NCBI GenBank assembly: GCA_973895155.1
Contig: OZ316895.1
Span: forward strand, 7,998,001 to 8,062,000
DNA: 64,000 nt
Direction of reading: 5' to 3'
Source: Marsupella aquatica
Taxonomy: Eukaryota; Marchantiophyta
Below are positions 1-13,050 of the stretch, piece after piece. The notes beneath the pieces were generated by a model. The model did not search any database, was not told the origin of the DNA, and saw only the letters and a list, made by a program, of their open reading frames with translations. How positions within the stretch are numbered: position 1 is the stretch's first letter; every line of letters starts with the position of its first letter. The position numbers were made by a program, and so were the translations under genes.

Positions 1-2011
1 GGCAAAACAAGGTCCACAGGAAGACGATACTGTCATTCTTCATCTGCTGGGCATGGTCAAGTATAACACTCCATGTCGTTCCTCAGGTTGCAGCTGTGAC
101 AAGACGACTGTCCCTGGCAGTGGTGCTCGATGCCACAGCTCGGGGCAGATGCTTCCTAACAGTGGAGTACTCAAACCTTTTTCCACAATGGAGGTTCGTA
201 ATGAATTGATCTGAGTTAAAATAGCTCTTGAAGTGCGAGCAACTATGATGTAGATATAGAGAGAGTCGAGCACTACACTCTTGAATGATACGCAAGGAGA
301 GAGATTGTAAGTGGAAACTTCCGAAATTCTCCGAAATTTTTTGAGTTTGTGCCATGCTGGGGAAATTGTAAAGAGTCGTCCAATGCAGGTTGTATGGAGT
401 AGTCGTTTGTGCGGACGGCAATGAGCAGAAGCATGGCTACTGTTACTGAGTTGAATGTTGTTTGAGGGTACACGGGACAAGGTGGCCAGCTCCGAACATC
501 GCACCTGCAGTGCGAACGTAAAATGCTTGATTGAAAGTCGCGTGGCTACCTTCGTCTACTCTGGAGAAATTATCAGCAGGGCCTTCAGGCGTTACAATCT
601 TGGACTAGCGCAGCAAGATCTCTCCACAACTGTCATAAAGCTATGGACGAATTTCGTGTCACCATCACCAAATCTCCATAAGCACGCAATGTGATCGTCA
701 AACAAACCCAAACAACGACAATGGATGACTTTCAATAGCCAAAACTCGGTGCTGTCATGCTTCGTATATGATCCGCGCATTAGAAAGTCTCTGTCAACGT
801 ACCTTGGCAGCGATTTCAAACGCTGCAGTGTCGGTGCTGTGCTTCCCAGATTCGCAGCTGACAAAGCCTTCAATCCGGAGCCAGAAGCAGACGATGATTT
901 CAAATGTTAACTACTCCATACAGCACACCTCCTGGAGATTGAAAAGGTCTATCTGGAGTTCAAAATCCTTGGAGTCAGAGAGCTGCGAACTGACGGAAGC
1001 CACATGCACGGCCAGGGTCATTTGCAGGGGTGACTACAAGGAGCGCAACAGGCCAGGCAGATACACAGAAGGCACAGTTGAAGGACATTTGTAAAGTGCC
1101 TCATCTTGTTTTTTTTTCTAAATTCAATGGTATGGACTTGAGGGGCAGGAAAGTTCCGGCCCTTGCCCTTGAAACTCCACAATCATTGCAGTCAGGCCTG
1201 CCTTAGGAGGTCTCTTATGCTGCCATGAGTTAGGTTGAGGGCCCTAAAACAAAGGGCTGCCTACATGTAAGTTGGCTTTAAGAAGTTGTCTGGAGGTAAA
1301 AATGCGACATCCACATGTTTCTGCAGTAATTCATTTCCATAGTGACCTCACGATTGCAAATGCCATCATGAACCCAAGGACTTAGAGGACAAGCAGACAA
1401 TCAGGCATGAAAATTCATTTCTCAACTGATCACAGCCAATCGCATTTGCACAATGCATCTATTGGGCAAGTCTCGTCCTTGGTCTCTACTGACTTGGTGA
1501 GCGCAAAAAGATATGGAGATGTAAACTGAGCCACCATGGATTTGATCGGAATGCATAATTGTACATTACGGTATAAGCAGTGGGTTTCAAATACCCAAAC
1601 CCACTGGAGGTGCGCTGTTCTTAACAGAGTGGAATAAATGTATGGCAGCGACGATTTCCTATATACAATTGGTTCTATGGAAGGAAGTGAACTACCAATG
1701 AAAGATAATCCCCCTGACCACATTCAGGACAAATCCCGCTGACTTCTATCCAAAGAAGCAAGGTCACCGAGGAGAATTGAATTGTATTGAATCGAGTCTA
1801 GAAGACTAGAGAGGACAAAATATTAACACCTGAAGCGCAAGTGCTCAGGATGATAGCGCGGATTTCAATGGGCCGGGTATGAGGAGGATTCTCGATGAGG
1901 ATGTTATCCTCACTTTAGACGCGTTATAGCCTACCTGGATATGATTTCCCAATTATTCGCAAGTTGCTACGAATGGGTTGATAATTTACTGTAGCATACA
2001 ACCGTTGTCAT
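1..2011. other. 3' flank of ABCB gene, no gene recognised
   Basis: I see no convincing coding region here. The longer open frames have no recognisable domain and overlap on both strands. The part next to 2012 should hold the 3' UTR of the minus-strand ABCB gene. A stretch near 1135-1190 (a GGGGCAGGAAAGTTCCGG-like run followed by CTTGCCCTTG) resembles 12630-12690, so it is probably a dispersed repeat fragment. Confidence 0.5.
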
Positions 2012-5000
2012 CTACATGACGTGCAACTTGACCAACGCAGCATATGCCCCGTCCTTCGCCAGCAGCTGCGAATGTGTACCTTGCTCTACAATACCACCGT
2101 TTTTCACAACTGCTATAATGTCAGCATTTCTTACAGTTGCGAGGCGATGTGCGATCACAATAGTGGTCCGGTGAACCATAATCCTATCCAGCGCCTCTTG
2201 CACGACCCGCTCGGACTCTGCATCCAATGCGGATGTGGCTTCATCCAATAGCAGAATCTTAGGATCCTTGAGTATAGATCTAGCAATAGCTACCCTTTGC
2301 TTCTGGCCTCCAGACAGCTGTGTGCCTCTTTCACCGACCCGAGTCTTGTAGCCCTCTGGTAATGCGGAGATGAACTTATGAGCATTTGCGGCTTCGGCAG
2401 CTGCTTGGATTTCTCCTTCTGTGACTGCACCTTCCTTTCCGTAGACGATGTTCCAATCTACATTTTCGTCGAAGAGAACGGGCTCTTGGCTCACAAGGCC
2501 AATTTGCTGCCTGAGCCACTTCAGTTGCAGTTTCTGGATATTCACTTTATCCATGTAGATCGCACCGGACTGCGGCTCATAGAATCTTTCTATTAAGGTA
2601 ACAACCGTCGATTTCCCACAGCCACTCTCACCAACAAGGGCCAGCGTCTGAGCACAGATACGAAGGAGTCAAACAAAAGTATCATTTCACCTCAAGCAAG
2701 CTGATAGAATTTACAGGCATTTTGGCTAGCGTGGATACAAAATTCCTGTCAAGAAACCCAACATTTGTCTACATTGAAACCCAACGTTCATGAGTAAAAG
2801 GCACATTGGCTAGACGTGACATCAATCCTGCCAATACGAACGGAAAGATGATAACAGAACGTCGTAAGCCCCACATTAAGCACATTGTATAAAACTGGCA
2901 CAGACCTGTCCTGCTTTCACTGTGAATGAAAGTTCGTGAAAGATCTGGACGTCCGGTCTGGTTGGGTAGAAGAAAGCAACGCGGCTGAACTCGAGCTCTC
3001 CCCTAGGATCCTTTATGATCTGTCCTGACATGTCACTTGGATCAATCTTCGACTTCCTGTCGACGATTGCAAATATGGAATTCACTGCAATTTTGACCTT
3101 GGCAAAGTCCGGAGCCGATCCTGATGTTTGCGTCACACTATTGGAGCTCATTGAAATGGCAAAAAATACCTGCAAACATTTTATCCAGTTCACACAATGA
3201 CAATGAATGACCTGAGAATATTCCTAACTAATAAATGAATCAGGATGATGAAATAGGTAATAGTAGAAAAATGTTCATAAATGAAAAATGGGCAGGCATT
3301 TACCATAAACACGTCCTTGAATCTAAGCGTCCCATCCTGCACGAGCTTACCACCAACCCAGAAACAAAGCGCAAAGGTGGCGTACAGAATAAAATTGGAG
3401 AAACCGAGGGCAAGCCCGGCGATAAGGCCTTGCTTAATTCCAGTCTTCACAGGACTCTTGCACTCTTCGTCATAGAGATTGCATATTCTTTCTTCCGCGA
3501 CAAAAGATGCAACTGTCCGTATACTGCTGACAGCATCGGTGGCAAGTCGACTGGCATCTTCATATTTCAGCTGAAAAACGACTCAGGCCTGTTATAAACT
3601 TGCAATTCTCAAGAGTGAATCGGGAAAAAAATATGGTCCCTACAGAAATCCTCCAAAAATGTAATTCAGAAGCAGAAGAAAAGCACACGTAAGTGGTGCG
3701 ATCAACCCGAGACGAACCTTGACATCCTGAGCGAAACCCTTCATCCACTTAACTTGTACGTAGCTCTGAAACCCCAATAGAGGAACGACAGCGAGTACCA
3801 CGAGAGCCAATTGCCAACTCGCGGTGAAAGCGATAATGATACCCGCAGTTACTGTGGCTACGTTCTGGACTAACAGAGCGAGAGCGTCTCCCACGACACC
3901 ACGAACGGCGGCCGCATCTGCCGACAACCGTGAACTAATTGCGCCACTGAGAACAGAATGCAACAGAGGACAGCAAATTAAGTTCGTAACCTGCGTGCTA
4001 AATCAAAGTAGGTACTTTTCACGATTGCCACTGCAGGCAATGGAATATAAATTCTCCAGAAACTATTGGCTAGACTGCAGCATTGCAAACTTTGTGAACG
4101 ACAAGTGAGGCAGGCATCAAATCGAAAGAAATTCTCTGTTTTAGCCATCAACCTACCTCGAATTCTCTTCCTCATCGAACCAACCAACCTCCTGGCGGAG
4201 GATGCTTTCAAAGGTCAGCCTACGAACTCGGCGAATCAGCCTTTCCCCGATAATTCCGAAGGTAAAGGTCCGACCCGGAGTAGCGAATGCCACTCCGACC
4301 CCAAGCACTACAAACATTTCTGCCCAAAATGCGATATCCTTTTTTAATTTATCAGGGGGTTCGAAAAAGGAATTGATCACGCTGGAGAGAAGCAGACCGA
4401 ATACGGGGAAAACCAAGCCTGAACAAGCAGCTGCAACTGATCCAATGAGAAACAAAGGCAATTCTGGTCGGTTGAGCTTGACCAGGCGCATAATGGACAC
4501 ATCAAGTGCTTTTCGCCTCCCACCCTGTCCTCCCTTCCCTTCCTCGTCTTTCCCATTCTCTATGTCATCCCCAATCCCTGAATTCCGGAATGGCACTGAA
4601 GTTCCATCAGCCCTCAAACTACTCTCCCCACTCAATCTCCTACTTCCAAATAGATTGTAACCGGACAGTCGTGCTCCGTGACTACCACTTTTCCTCAATG
4701 AATGAAAACCACTGCTGTTCCGTTTCAATATTGGCGTCTCCTCCGAATCAGGCACATAATCAGGATCTGCGACTGTCACGGATTTACCAGTTTGGTCGCT
4801 TCTCCTGTGAACCTCTTGTAAACGTACCAGTTGAGAGTACGCACCATCTGGTTTATGAATGAGCTCATCATGAGTGCCTGCCAAAAACAATTCTGCTTGT
4901 AAGAGTTCTTGCACATTGAATTCAAGACAATTTAACCTCCGTTCAATGAACAAAGATCACTATTTCCAGAGCAAGGTAGGATTAAAAAGGATATTTGTAA

Positions 5001-8000
5001 GACACTAATCTTCTCACCGGTTTCAACGATAACGCCACGCTCAACAACACCTATCATATCTGCATTTCTGATGGTGGTCAGTCTATGAGCTATAACCACT
5101 GTTGTTCGGTGCGTCATGATCCTGTCAAGAGCATCCTGGACTACACGTTCCGACTGGGCATCCAACGCACTAGTAGCCTCGTCCAATAAAAGTATCCGTG
5201 GGTTCTTCAGGATGGCTCGAGCGATTGCGACACGTTGTTTTTGGCCACCGGATAATTGAATTCCACGTTCCCCTACCAGTGTGTCATAACCCTGGTGTTC
5301 CAAAACATCAAAGGAGTTATTGAAAACTGAACAGCGGTCTTTGTAACGTTCCTCGACAGCGACCTAGAACCGGACGAAAATCGGTACTAAGAAATTCTGG
5401 CGATTGTAAGTGGCAAGCTGGAGAAAAAGCACCCACCAAAAAAACTATGTATGAATCAATGAAAAACTGCATGAGCTTCACAGTCGTCTGACTCCTGGAG
5501 AGGAACATGAAACCGAGGGCACAACAGGGCCCATCGGTTGAGGGAGGAAAAGGCTCTTCACCGTCATTCAAGCTCTTTGATAAGAGCTCAAGGGAACAGG
5601 ACAGCGCAATGAGCCTGAAAAGGGGGCGAGAACCCGCTAATGTGTTCGATTGTGAAGCATATGAGTTTCGAAGGGAATAATGAAACTGCACCAAACATAC
5701 CTGCGGGACATTGGTGATGAACTGAGCAGCATTAGCGAGAGTCGCTGCCCTTTCGATCTCCTCCATGGTTGCATTGTGATCACCATATGCAATGTTCTCC
5801 TTTATGGAAGTACTGAACAACACTGGCTCCTGACTAACCAGTCCAATCTGTTGACGCAACCATTTAAGCTGGATGGTCTTGATATCCATTCCGTCGATGA
5901 GCACGGCACCCGACTGTGGGTCATAAAATCTCTCTATCAGACTGACAACCGTGGACTTCCCGCTCCCACTCTCCCCCACGAGAGCCACAGTCTTGCCTGA
6001 TGGTATCGTTAACGAGAATTTGGAAAAGACGGCCACATCAGGTCGAGTGGGGTAGTGAAAGGTCACGTTTCGAAGCTCGACATCACCCTTGATCTTATCT
6101 GGGACCAATCCGCTCATGTCATACACATCTATTGGTGGGTTTCGCTCTATAGTTTCGTAGATCTTGTAAGCAGCCGCTCTACCAATCGCAATTGCACTCA
6201 GAGACGGGGATGCCTGAGTTATACTCCTGAAAAAAGAAACAAATGGAAGATTTCACCGGCTGTCAACACACAAATTCATCCTAATCAAATAGTTCGAATA
6301 GATTCGGTGAGTCTGCCATATTCCCTTGAATTCCGAATTTTGTGATTCTCACGTTCTGGTTTGGCAAGAATTTCTGGTTGTCACGTTAAGCTTAGGTGAG
6401 ACGAGCTCCAATAAGTTTTTATGAGCCGGTAGCCTTTCGTGCAGGGTGGAATTCAGGATTGAGTCAGAATTGCGTCATTTAAACTTCACCAGGACAGTTC
6501 TAACCGCTAAACAAAAGCAGCTGGAGAGAAATACGAAAATAATGCCCTGGCATTTTAAATGTCCCACGAGATTCTCCCTCATAGAAACGCATACAGAAAG
6601 GGATTTGTTTTTTCTTTAAGGAGATACTAGGGTAGACGACCGTGGGACTAGCATGAGATTCACTATCGAAAGCACGAGCAGCAAAAGAAATTACGGTAGA
6701 ACGGCTCAGTGCAACTTACATGGCTCCCATCAGTACGGCGAAGATGACATTGATGACTTGACCACCACTGAGACCGTCAGTGACAACGAGCTGGGAACCG
6801 TACCAAAGGGCTAGCCCGTAAGTTCCAAACATGGTTCCCAAAACAAACCCGAACCCTGCTCCGGTGATCAGGCTCTGAAATATGCCTGCTCTCTCAGCTT
6901 TTTGCAGCTCTCTTTCATAGTCTTGGACTGCTTTCTTCTCCCCCGTGAATGACGCAACCTACAATACAACCTGACTGTGAAAACTAAGTTCCGCTTGGGC
7001 AGGCAAAGTAATGGTTTGTACTGCTAAGAATCCAATCAGCTCTCACTTGTCGGTTGAATAATAAAGATACCCATTTCATATCTGAAGGAAAACGAATCCA
7101 ATCGGATACTTTCAAACGCAGCTTGGTCTAACAAAGTAAACTTCTCTGAGTATTTTGACACTGTATCCAAAAACATGTGTACTTTCTACCGCCTGATTTT
7201 TGTGTTTAACGAACAATTCGAAGAAAAAAGATTAACCACTAGAGCAGCTTTGTATTCTATCGACAAGAATACATCGCTGATGTAGAAAATAGCGGCGACT
7301 CGCACCTCTGAAAGGTTTTGGAGTACCTACGAACTGGGACTAACTTTCAACGAGTATAAATTCTATGTAGGGCACATCATCCCATTCATGCTTAGTGTAC
7401 AACATTGAAGAAATTGAATCAATCTTACTGTTCTGATGGAGCCAATGACTTGCTCCACGAGGGTGCCAGCTCCTGCATAAGCAGCTTGGGTCCTGTTTGA
7501 CAATTTGGAAATGAACACGGCTGTCGTACCACCGGTGATGATAACGAGTGGCATTACTGACATAACAACGAGTGTGAGTTTCCAGCTCTTTATGAAGGCA
7601 ACGACGTAGCCGCCCACGAAAGTTACGAAGAGCTGAATGAACTTGCCAGCCTGCAAACCACGTCGAGTAAAAGTTCAGCGATCTCGACCTAGCAAGCAAA
7701 GCTAAAGACAGCTGTGTGAGATGACTGCTTCTGTTCATGAAGCACTTTAAGAAGCTAAACATACTGACTACCGTAAAGGACTGCTTCTGGCAAGTTCTCG
7801 TCCCTGCACGCATGTAGTTCTCGTTCCCTGCCCTCGCTGGAGTCCCGTGGAATTTAAACTTTAAAATTCCATTCAGCTTAATTCCAGTCAATTCGATTAC
7901 AATCCACTTCAAGTCAAAGACAATGGGTTTTAGCATGGAATGTTTCGAGGCTACTTCACGTTCGTCCTTTACGCTCTGAAAGCTCTGAAATTTCACCTTT

Positions 8001-9580
8001 TCTCCCATCGCATCTTGGATGAGCACAGTATCTCCTGACATTCGCGTGATCACCTCTCCAGTGGACGTATCAGTGTCGAAGAAAGCAACATCTTGTCGCA
8101 AAACTGAGCGCAGGTACATCGTTCTAATCCGAGCACCCTGCCGCTCTGCCGCGATCATGAAACATACAACCTCTGAGGTGATTACATCCAAATACACACC
8201 GTTAGTATCCTGGCCTTAGTTTCTCACAAGAACTCCAAAATTAAGTAGTTTCCAAAGTATGACAAAATTCGTGAGGATCGTTCAGTTCTGCTGAAGAATT
8301 ATTTAGGACATTTCTCCCGTTCGCAAAATGGTCCTGATTCGTTTCTGTGAAGTGGATGGATCTTATGACTGCAGAGCCCTAACAACTACCCCCGCAATTA
8401 CCAACCAGGAACAGGCATACTAGAGATTGGATTCTGCGATGAGATTCCGGATTATATTTTTTCAAAACAACCAATTCCAAGACTGCAGCAATCGAAGAGT
8501 TACCAAGGTAGGAACAGATTGCGGTTGCGATTCCTAGATACACATACTCCAACGCAACCTGCACGTCAATCCACGATCACACACATTTCTCGGAGTAAAC
8601 AAGCGAGAACATTGTGAGTTCACGAGTACTAAACACATACTATACTTATGTGGTGGACGTGATCGAAGCGGACAAGCGTTAAATATGTTTAAGGCGAAAC
8701 GAATTGTTACATGTCGTTCTAAGACACCACTAATGAACATGACTGCTTCGTCCCCACGTATAAGGTTAAGGTGTGATTGGAGAGCGGAAAATCACACGAG
8801 TAGATCGAGGCCAAGGAAATTAAAAATTAAACGTAACTCGAATGGACGCACTAGACGAAGGAGTCAGCGAGATAAGAATTGACTCCACAAGACAAGAAAA
8901 TTTGTACTTTCTATATAACACCAAAAATCCATTGTTCCTGAGCGGGACGAAGCACTAAGAACAGAATGACTGCAACGTATGCAAATATTGTTAAACAATG
9001 TTCACTAATGCATAGAACAGCAAGTAATCAGCCCCATAAAATTGAACTTTCAAGAAGTACATGAACGGGAATTGAACATAGGTTGACATAGGAGACAAGA
9101 TCGAGAAGTACATACAGTACTAATGGTGGTCATCAATTTATTTGTATCGTTCACATTGTTGCCAAATCCATTGATTAGGCTTCCGAATAGAACTGTCATG
9201 AGCGGCTGCGCTGCACCAGTAACAGCCGCGCCTATCGCTCCGATTACTAAAAGGAATTGATCAAGCTTATCTGCAAATTTGAAAAGCTGGAGAAACGACA
9301 CAGCCTTCTCCTTCCCACCGTCCTTCTTCTTACGTTCCAGCGCCAGCGTAGAATCGTGCGTGTCACCACCGCCATCTCCTCCACCTTTACCATCCGTTAT
9401 TCTTGCACCTTTAATCTCACCATCTTCTGTGGTTCTGTAGCCATTCGCCTCGTCATTTGCACCTTCGTGATCGCCACCAATTCTCGTTTCCTGTAATCCG
9501 TTTGTTGCAGAAGCCATGCCGACGACCTCAGTCTCCAGATTGGTGACACCGGTCGGATCAGTGGTCCCATACTCGGCCAT
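2012..9580 (-). CDS. ABCB-type (P-glycoprotein/MDR) full ABC transporter, 12 exons
   Basis: ATP-driven exporter of the plant ABCB family, expected in the plasma membrane; family members move auxin, alkaloids or other amphipathic compounds, and the substrate cannot be read here. Exons on the minus strand: 9580-9116, 8558-8504, 8172-7997, 7650-7429, 6958-6720, 6226-5701, 5291-5018, 4877-4157, 3946-3718, 3570-3304, 3169-2906, 2647-2012. All introns are GT-AG and the joined length is 4074 nt, exactly 1357 codons plus stop. Order: acidic, Gly-rich N-tail (about 1-95), TMD1, NBD1 with Walker [10 protein letters not shown] (about 470), LSGGQKQR (about 574) and [12 protein letters not shown] (about 594), a charged Ser-rich linker, TMD2, NBD2 with GESGCGKST (about 1152), LSGGQKQR and a second [12 protein letters not shown]. 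The full length and both intact ATP sites suggest a working gene. A degraded paralogue lies at 31.9-37.3 kb in the same orientation. Confidence 0.93.
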
Positions 9581-10560
9581 TTTCGGCCCTGGTCAGTAAG
9601 AAAGAAATTAAGGCCGTCTATCTATTCAGATCCTTCCTTCCCACTCGAGGAGACAGACAATTCCCCTGCACTATCTCCAAAAGACGGCACTAGACTGAGA
9701 TCTACAATCACATCGAGGTCCAACATCCTTCTCGGAGAGAGAACAGATGAAGAAAATCACAGAATTTCTCCAGACCTGGAAGAATCTCTGTTCTACTTGA
9801 AGGAAATGTTAAGCTCCGGATCTCATGACATAACTCCCGAGCTGCCTGATTTGGTAATGCCGCTTGCATTGGTAAAATTTCACGCCCTACGCAATGACAT
9901 GGCGTAAGCTGCACTCCTCGAATTCATCAATATTATAACTGCTGTACGTAGATTGATGCGTCCCTGAGTCCCTCCGCTCCCCGGAGTCCAGCAGCACTCG
10001 AATTTGTCAGCCCGCTAAAATTCCAGAGCGGCCTCTCTGCTGGCGCTCACTGGGCCCAACGTTGTCTCCGTCTTCTATCTTTCTTTCTTCGTCGTCAAAG
10101 TAGGTGTAGGAGGTCGCGACGTGGACAGCAGCTATCGCTCACTCATCCTCCCTCGAATGACTTGACCTTCACTTCACCGTTGATGACTTCCTAGCCATCG
10201 CCGAAGGGGAACACAACACACAAGGGAGGCAATCCCGGGACTGCAAATTGCAGACGAGAGCGAGCGAGAGAGAGGACCCTGAGTGTTTTCCTGATCACAC
10301 TCGCTTGAGAGGAACGAAACTGGGCTCAGAGCGCTGCCAAAGGCGTTCAACCGTCCGTCGACCACTGGATACGACGAGGAGATGACAACTCCGCATCCCA
10401 ACGCCGTCACCCATTTCCCGAATCTTTTCTTTTTGGCATGAACGGTCAACTCTACTCCGGCCTGCGTGCCCTCTGCGTGCCCTCTACCACGACAGACACG
10501 ACTGTACACGACAGCACAAGTCACCAGCTATGTAGCTACTCAAGCCCAGAGGCACTATAA
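9581..10560 (-). promoter_or_regulatory. 5' leader/promoter region of ABCB copy 1, shared with copy 2
   Basis: The region upstream of the ATG at 9580 is conserved with the region upstream of the pseudogene copy. The clearest block is 9849-9882, which matches 37496-37529 almost base for base (core GGTAATGCCGCTTGCATTGG on the plus strand). The duplication therefore took the leader as well as the exons. I cannot place the transcription start or a TATA box with confidence. Confidence 0.5.
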
Positions 10561-11039
10561 CATAACAATAATAAACACTAACAAGAATATATACAGTAGC
10601 TGCCAACAAATTCTCAACTTGCTAGAAAGATGGAGGGAAGCTGGAGTACAGAACCGGCCAGCAAAGCAAGGCAAGAGGGGACTTTACAATAATAAAGACT
10701 GGAGAACTGAACCGGGTCATTTCGAGGATTCTTGTGTCTAGATTTCATCTCAGCCGCTTATATCAGGTGGCCCGTCCATTTTGAAAGCTTCTCCCAGTGT
10801 AATCTTTGAGGTTTTTTTGCCAGGGTGGAGAATGTCAGCTTATGTGAAGGAGACAATGTTAAGAAAGGGTTTTATTTTATTTTCCCAAATTACTTTTTAA
10901 CCATTGGATCTCTCCAGATTTAAAGATTACCATTAGATTCTGGGTAATGGGACACTGAGCACCTAACTAGTTAATTTTTGCCAAAGTGGCGAAAGTGCGT
11001 TTTGGAAGGTGGAATCCAGCGAAGATTTGCCATTAAAAA
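10561..11039. other. Intergenic, no gene seen
   Basis: No supported coding sequence. The text around 10800-10940 (GCCAGGGTGG, a run of T, then a GATTTAAAGATTACCATTAGAT-like stretch) recurs in altered form at 13110-13250, so this is old repeat-derived DNA. Confidence 0.4.
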
Positions 11040-12600
11040 AAAGGCTCACTTCTCCCAATCCTACTGAGAAGCTTCTGCCATGGACTGATCACTGAGAACT
11101 TTACGAAAAGGACTGGAGAACCAATCCCGGTCACTTCCAAAGATTCTGCATCTGGATTTCATTGCAACCACTTATATCAAGTGACCGTCCATTGTGAAAA
11201 GCTTACCCATTTGGCCGTTCTTGTGTTGGTCTTTGGCCTGCCTTTCTGGGCCCTTTGGTTGTCCTCCCCTTTAATGGGGTCTTTTCCTTCGCCCCCTCTT
11301 TATTGGGTTCTTTGGCCTTTGGGACCATGTCTCTAGGTTTGGCATTCCTGTCTCTTTGGCAGTGTGATATATACCTCCCTTGATTGAGTTTTGGCACTGC
11401 GATATATACCTCCCATATGTACCTCCCCTGATTGAGTCTGTTGCCCAAGGGATCATGTCTCCTACTTGGGGCCCTTTTTTTTGGCAGATTGATATAAATA
11501 AAATAAGGGGGTACTTTACCCCCAAAAAATGGAACACTGCCAAGATGCTGCATCTAGATACCGTCCAACCCACTTCTCCCAATCATTTTGAGAAGCTTCG
11601 CCTAATCCTACTGGACCGAAGTGGGTCCCCCAAAATGCATGGACAAGACGTGATCAGTCAAGTCCAAGATTTTATGCATGATGTTCTTTGTTTTTTGACA
11701 GTTTGATATATATATATATTTCTTGTCATGTGCCTACTGGTCCGTTTTGGCTTCACGAGAAGTTATAGTAGAAGTTACTCCCAACCTTACATGAACCCGA
11801 GTGGGTCCCCAAGATCCATGGACAGGAAATGACTGATCACTTCCACAATTTTGTCTTTAGATTTCATCCAAACCGTTCAGATGGTGTGACAGCCCATTTT
11901 GGCTTTACATGAAATTGAGAAGTCAATCCCAATCCAACATGGCAGGCTGAAGTGGGTACTCCAAAATGCACCCTTGGACAAGAAATGAGCAGTCACTTCT
12001 AGAATTTGGTCTTTATATTTCATCGCAGCCGTTCATATAGTGTGCTGTCCAAGGAAGTTAATCCCAATTGTACAAAGGACTGCAGTAGAGTGGGTCCCAA
12101 AAAATGCTTGGACAAAATGACTAGTCACTTCCAAGATTTCATCAGAACCGTTCATATGGTATGGTGTGACTGGCCATTTTGACTTTATATGGAATCGAGA
12201 ACTTACTTCCAATCCTATATGGACTAGTGGGTCCCCCAAAATGCATGGACAAGATATGACCAATCACTTCCATGATTTTCTGTTTAGACCTCATCAGAAC
12301 CACTCAGATGTGATGTGACCGTCCATTTGGCTTGGCTTGACATGAATCGAGATCGTGGATGGACTGGAGTTGGTCCCCTAACTGCATGGAAAAGAAATGA
12401 CCACTCACTTCCAAGATCTCCGGTCACAACCACTCATATCAAGCTTGATATCATGGACCAGAGCTTTACATGAAATAAAGAAGTCACTCCCAATCCTGCA
12501 TGGCAGATTGGAGTGGGTCCTTCAAAATGCGTGGACAAGAGTTGATCAGTCACTGAAAGATTTTGTGTTTAGATCTCATCACAATGGTTCACATCAGGTA
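11040..12600. repeat. Degenerate tandem repeat, unit roughly 150-200 bp
   Basis: Seven or eight diverged units follow one another. Each contains, in order, a TCCCAATCCTACATGG-like block, GTGGGTCCCCCAAAATGCA, TGGACAAGAAATGA, CAGTCACTTCCAAGATTTTG, a TTTAGATTTCATC block, an ACCGTTCATATGG block and a TGTGACCGTCCATTTTGGCT block. Clear starts of the GTGGGTCCC block lie near 11620, 11800, 11955, 12090, 12228, 12370 and 12510. Units differ by many substitutions and indels, so the array is old. No coding content is seen. Confidence 0.7.
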
Positions 12601-12879
12601 CATTCTGGCTTTGCAATTGACAAGGCACTTGAAAGGTCGGGACTTCCAGGGCAGGAGTCCGGCCTTGGCCCCTTGCCCTTGGCACTCCTCAATAATTGCC
12701 GAAATGACTCCCTGAGGGGTGGAATTGAGGCATGAAAATATTGCTCAGCCAAAAATTGCCACCACTGCACTTAAAGATATTACTCAGCCAAAAGTTGCCC
12801 CCACTTCACTCAAAGAATTGAGGCATGAAAGTCTCGTTCAGTCAAAAGTTGCAACTTGAGCGAACTTTTTCACTTGCAT

Positions 12880-13050
12880 GAAAGGGGTCAAAAAAAGTTC
12901 ACTTACAAGCCAATTTTTTTGACCCCTTACATGCAAGACTCTCCCCATCTTACATGAACTGCAAAAGTGCTGCCAGTTCACTTAAAATCCAATTTTTTTA
13001 CCCCTGACATGCAAGACTCTCCCCAGCTTACGTGAACTGCAAGATCGGGT
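12880..13050. repeat. Two tandem copies of a 75-85 bp non-coding unit
   Basis: The blocks CAATTTTTTTGACCCCTTAC / CATGCAAGACTCTCCCC / TTACATGAACTGCAA and CAATTTTTTTACCCCTGAC / CATGCAAGACTCTCCCC / TTACGTGAACTGCAA follow one another directly. They sit in a region (12740-13400) with other AAAAAGTTGC- and TTCGCCA-type repeats. No function can be assigned. Confidence 0.6.

Noticed and set aside
1-1100. Several frames of 60-150 codons at the left edge.
   Set aside because: They overlap on both strands, lack any domain and have no splice or composition support.
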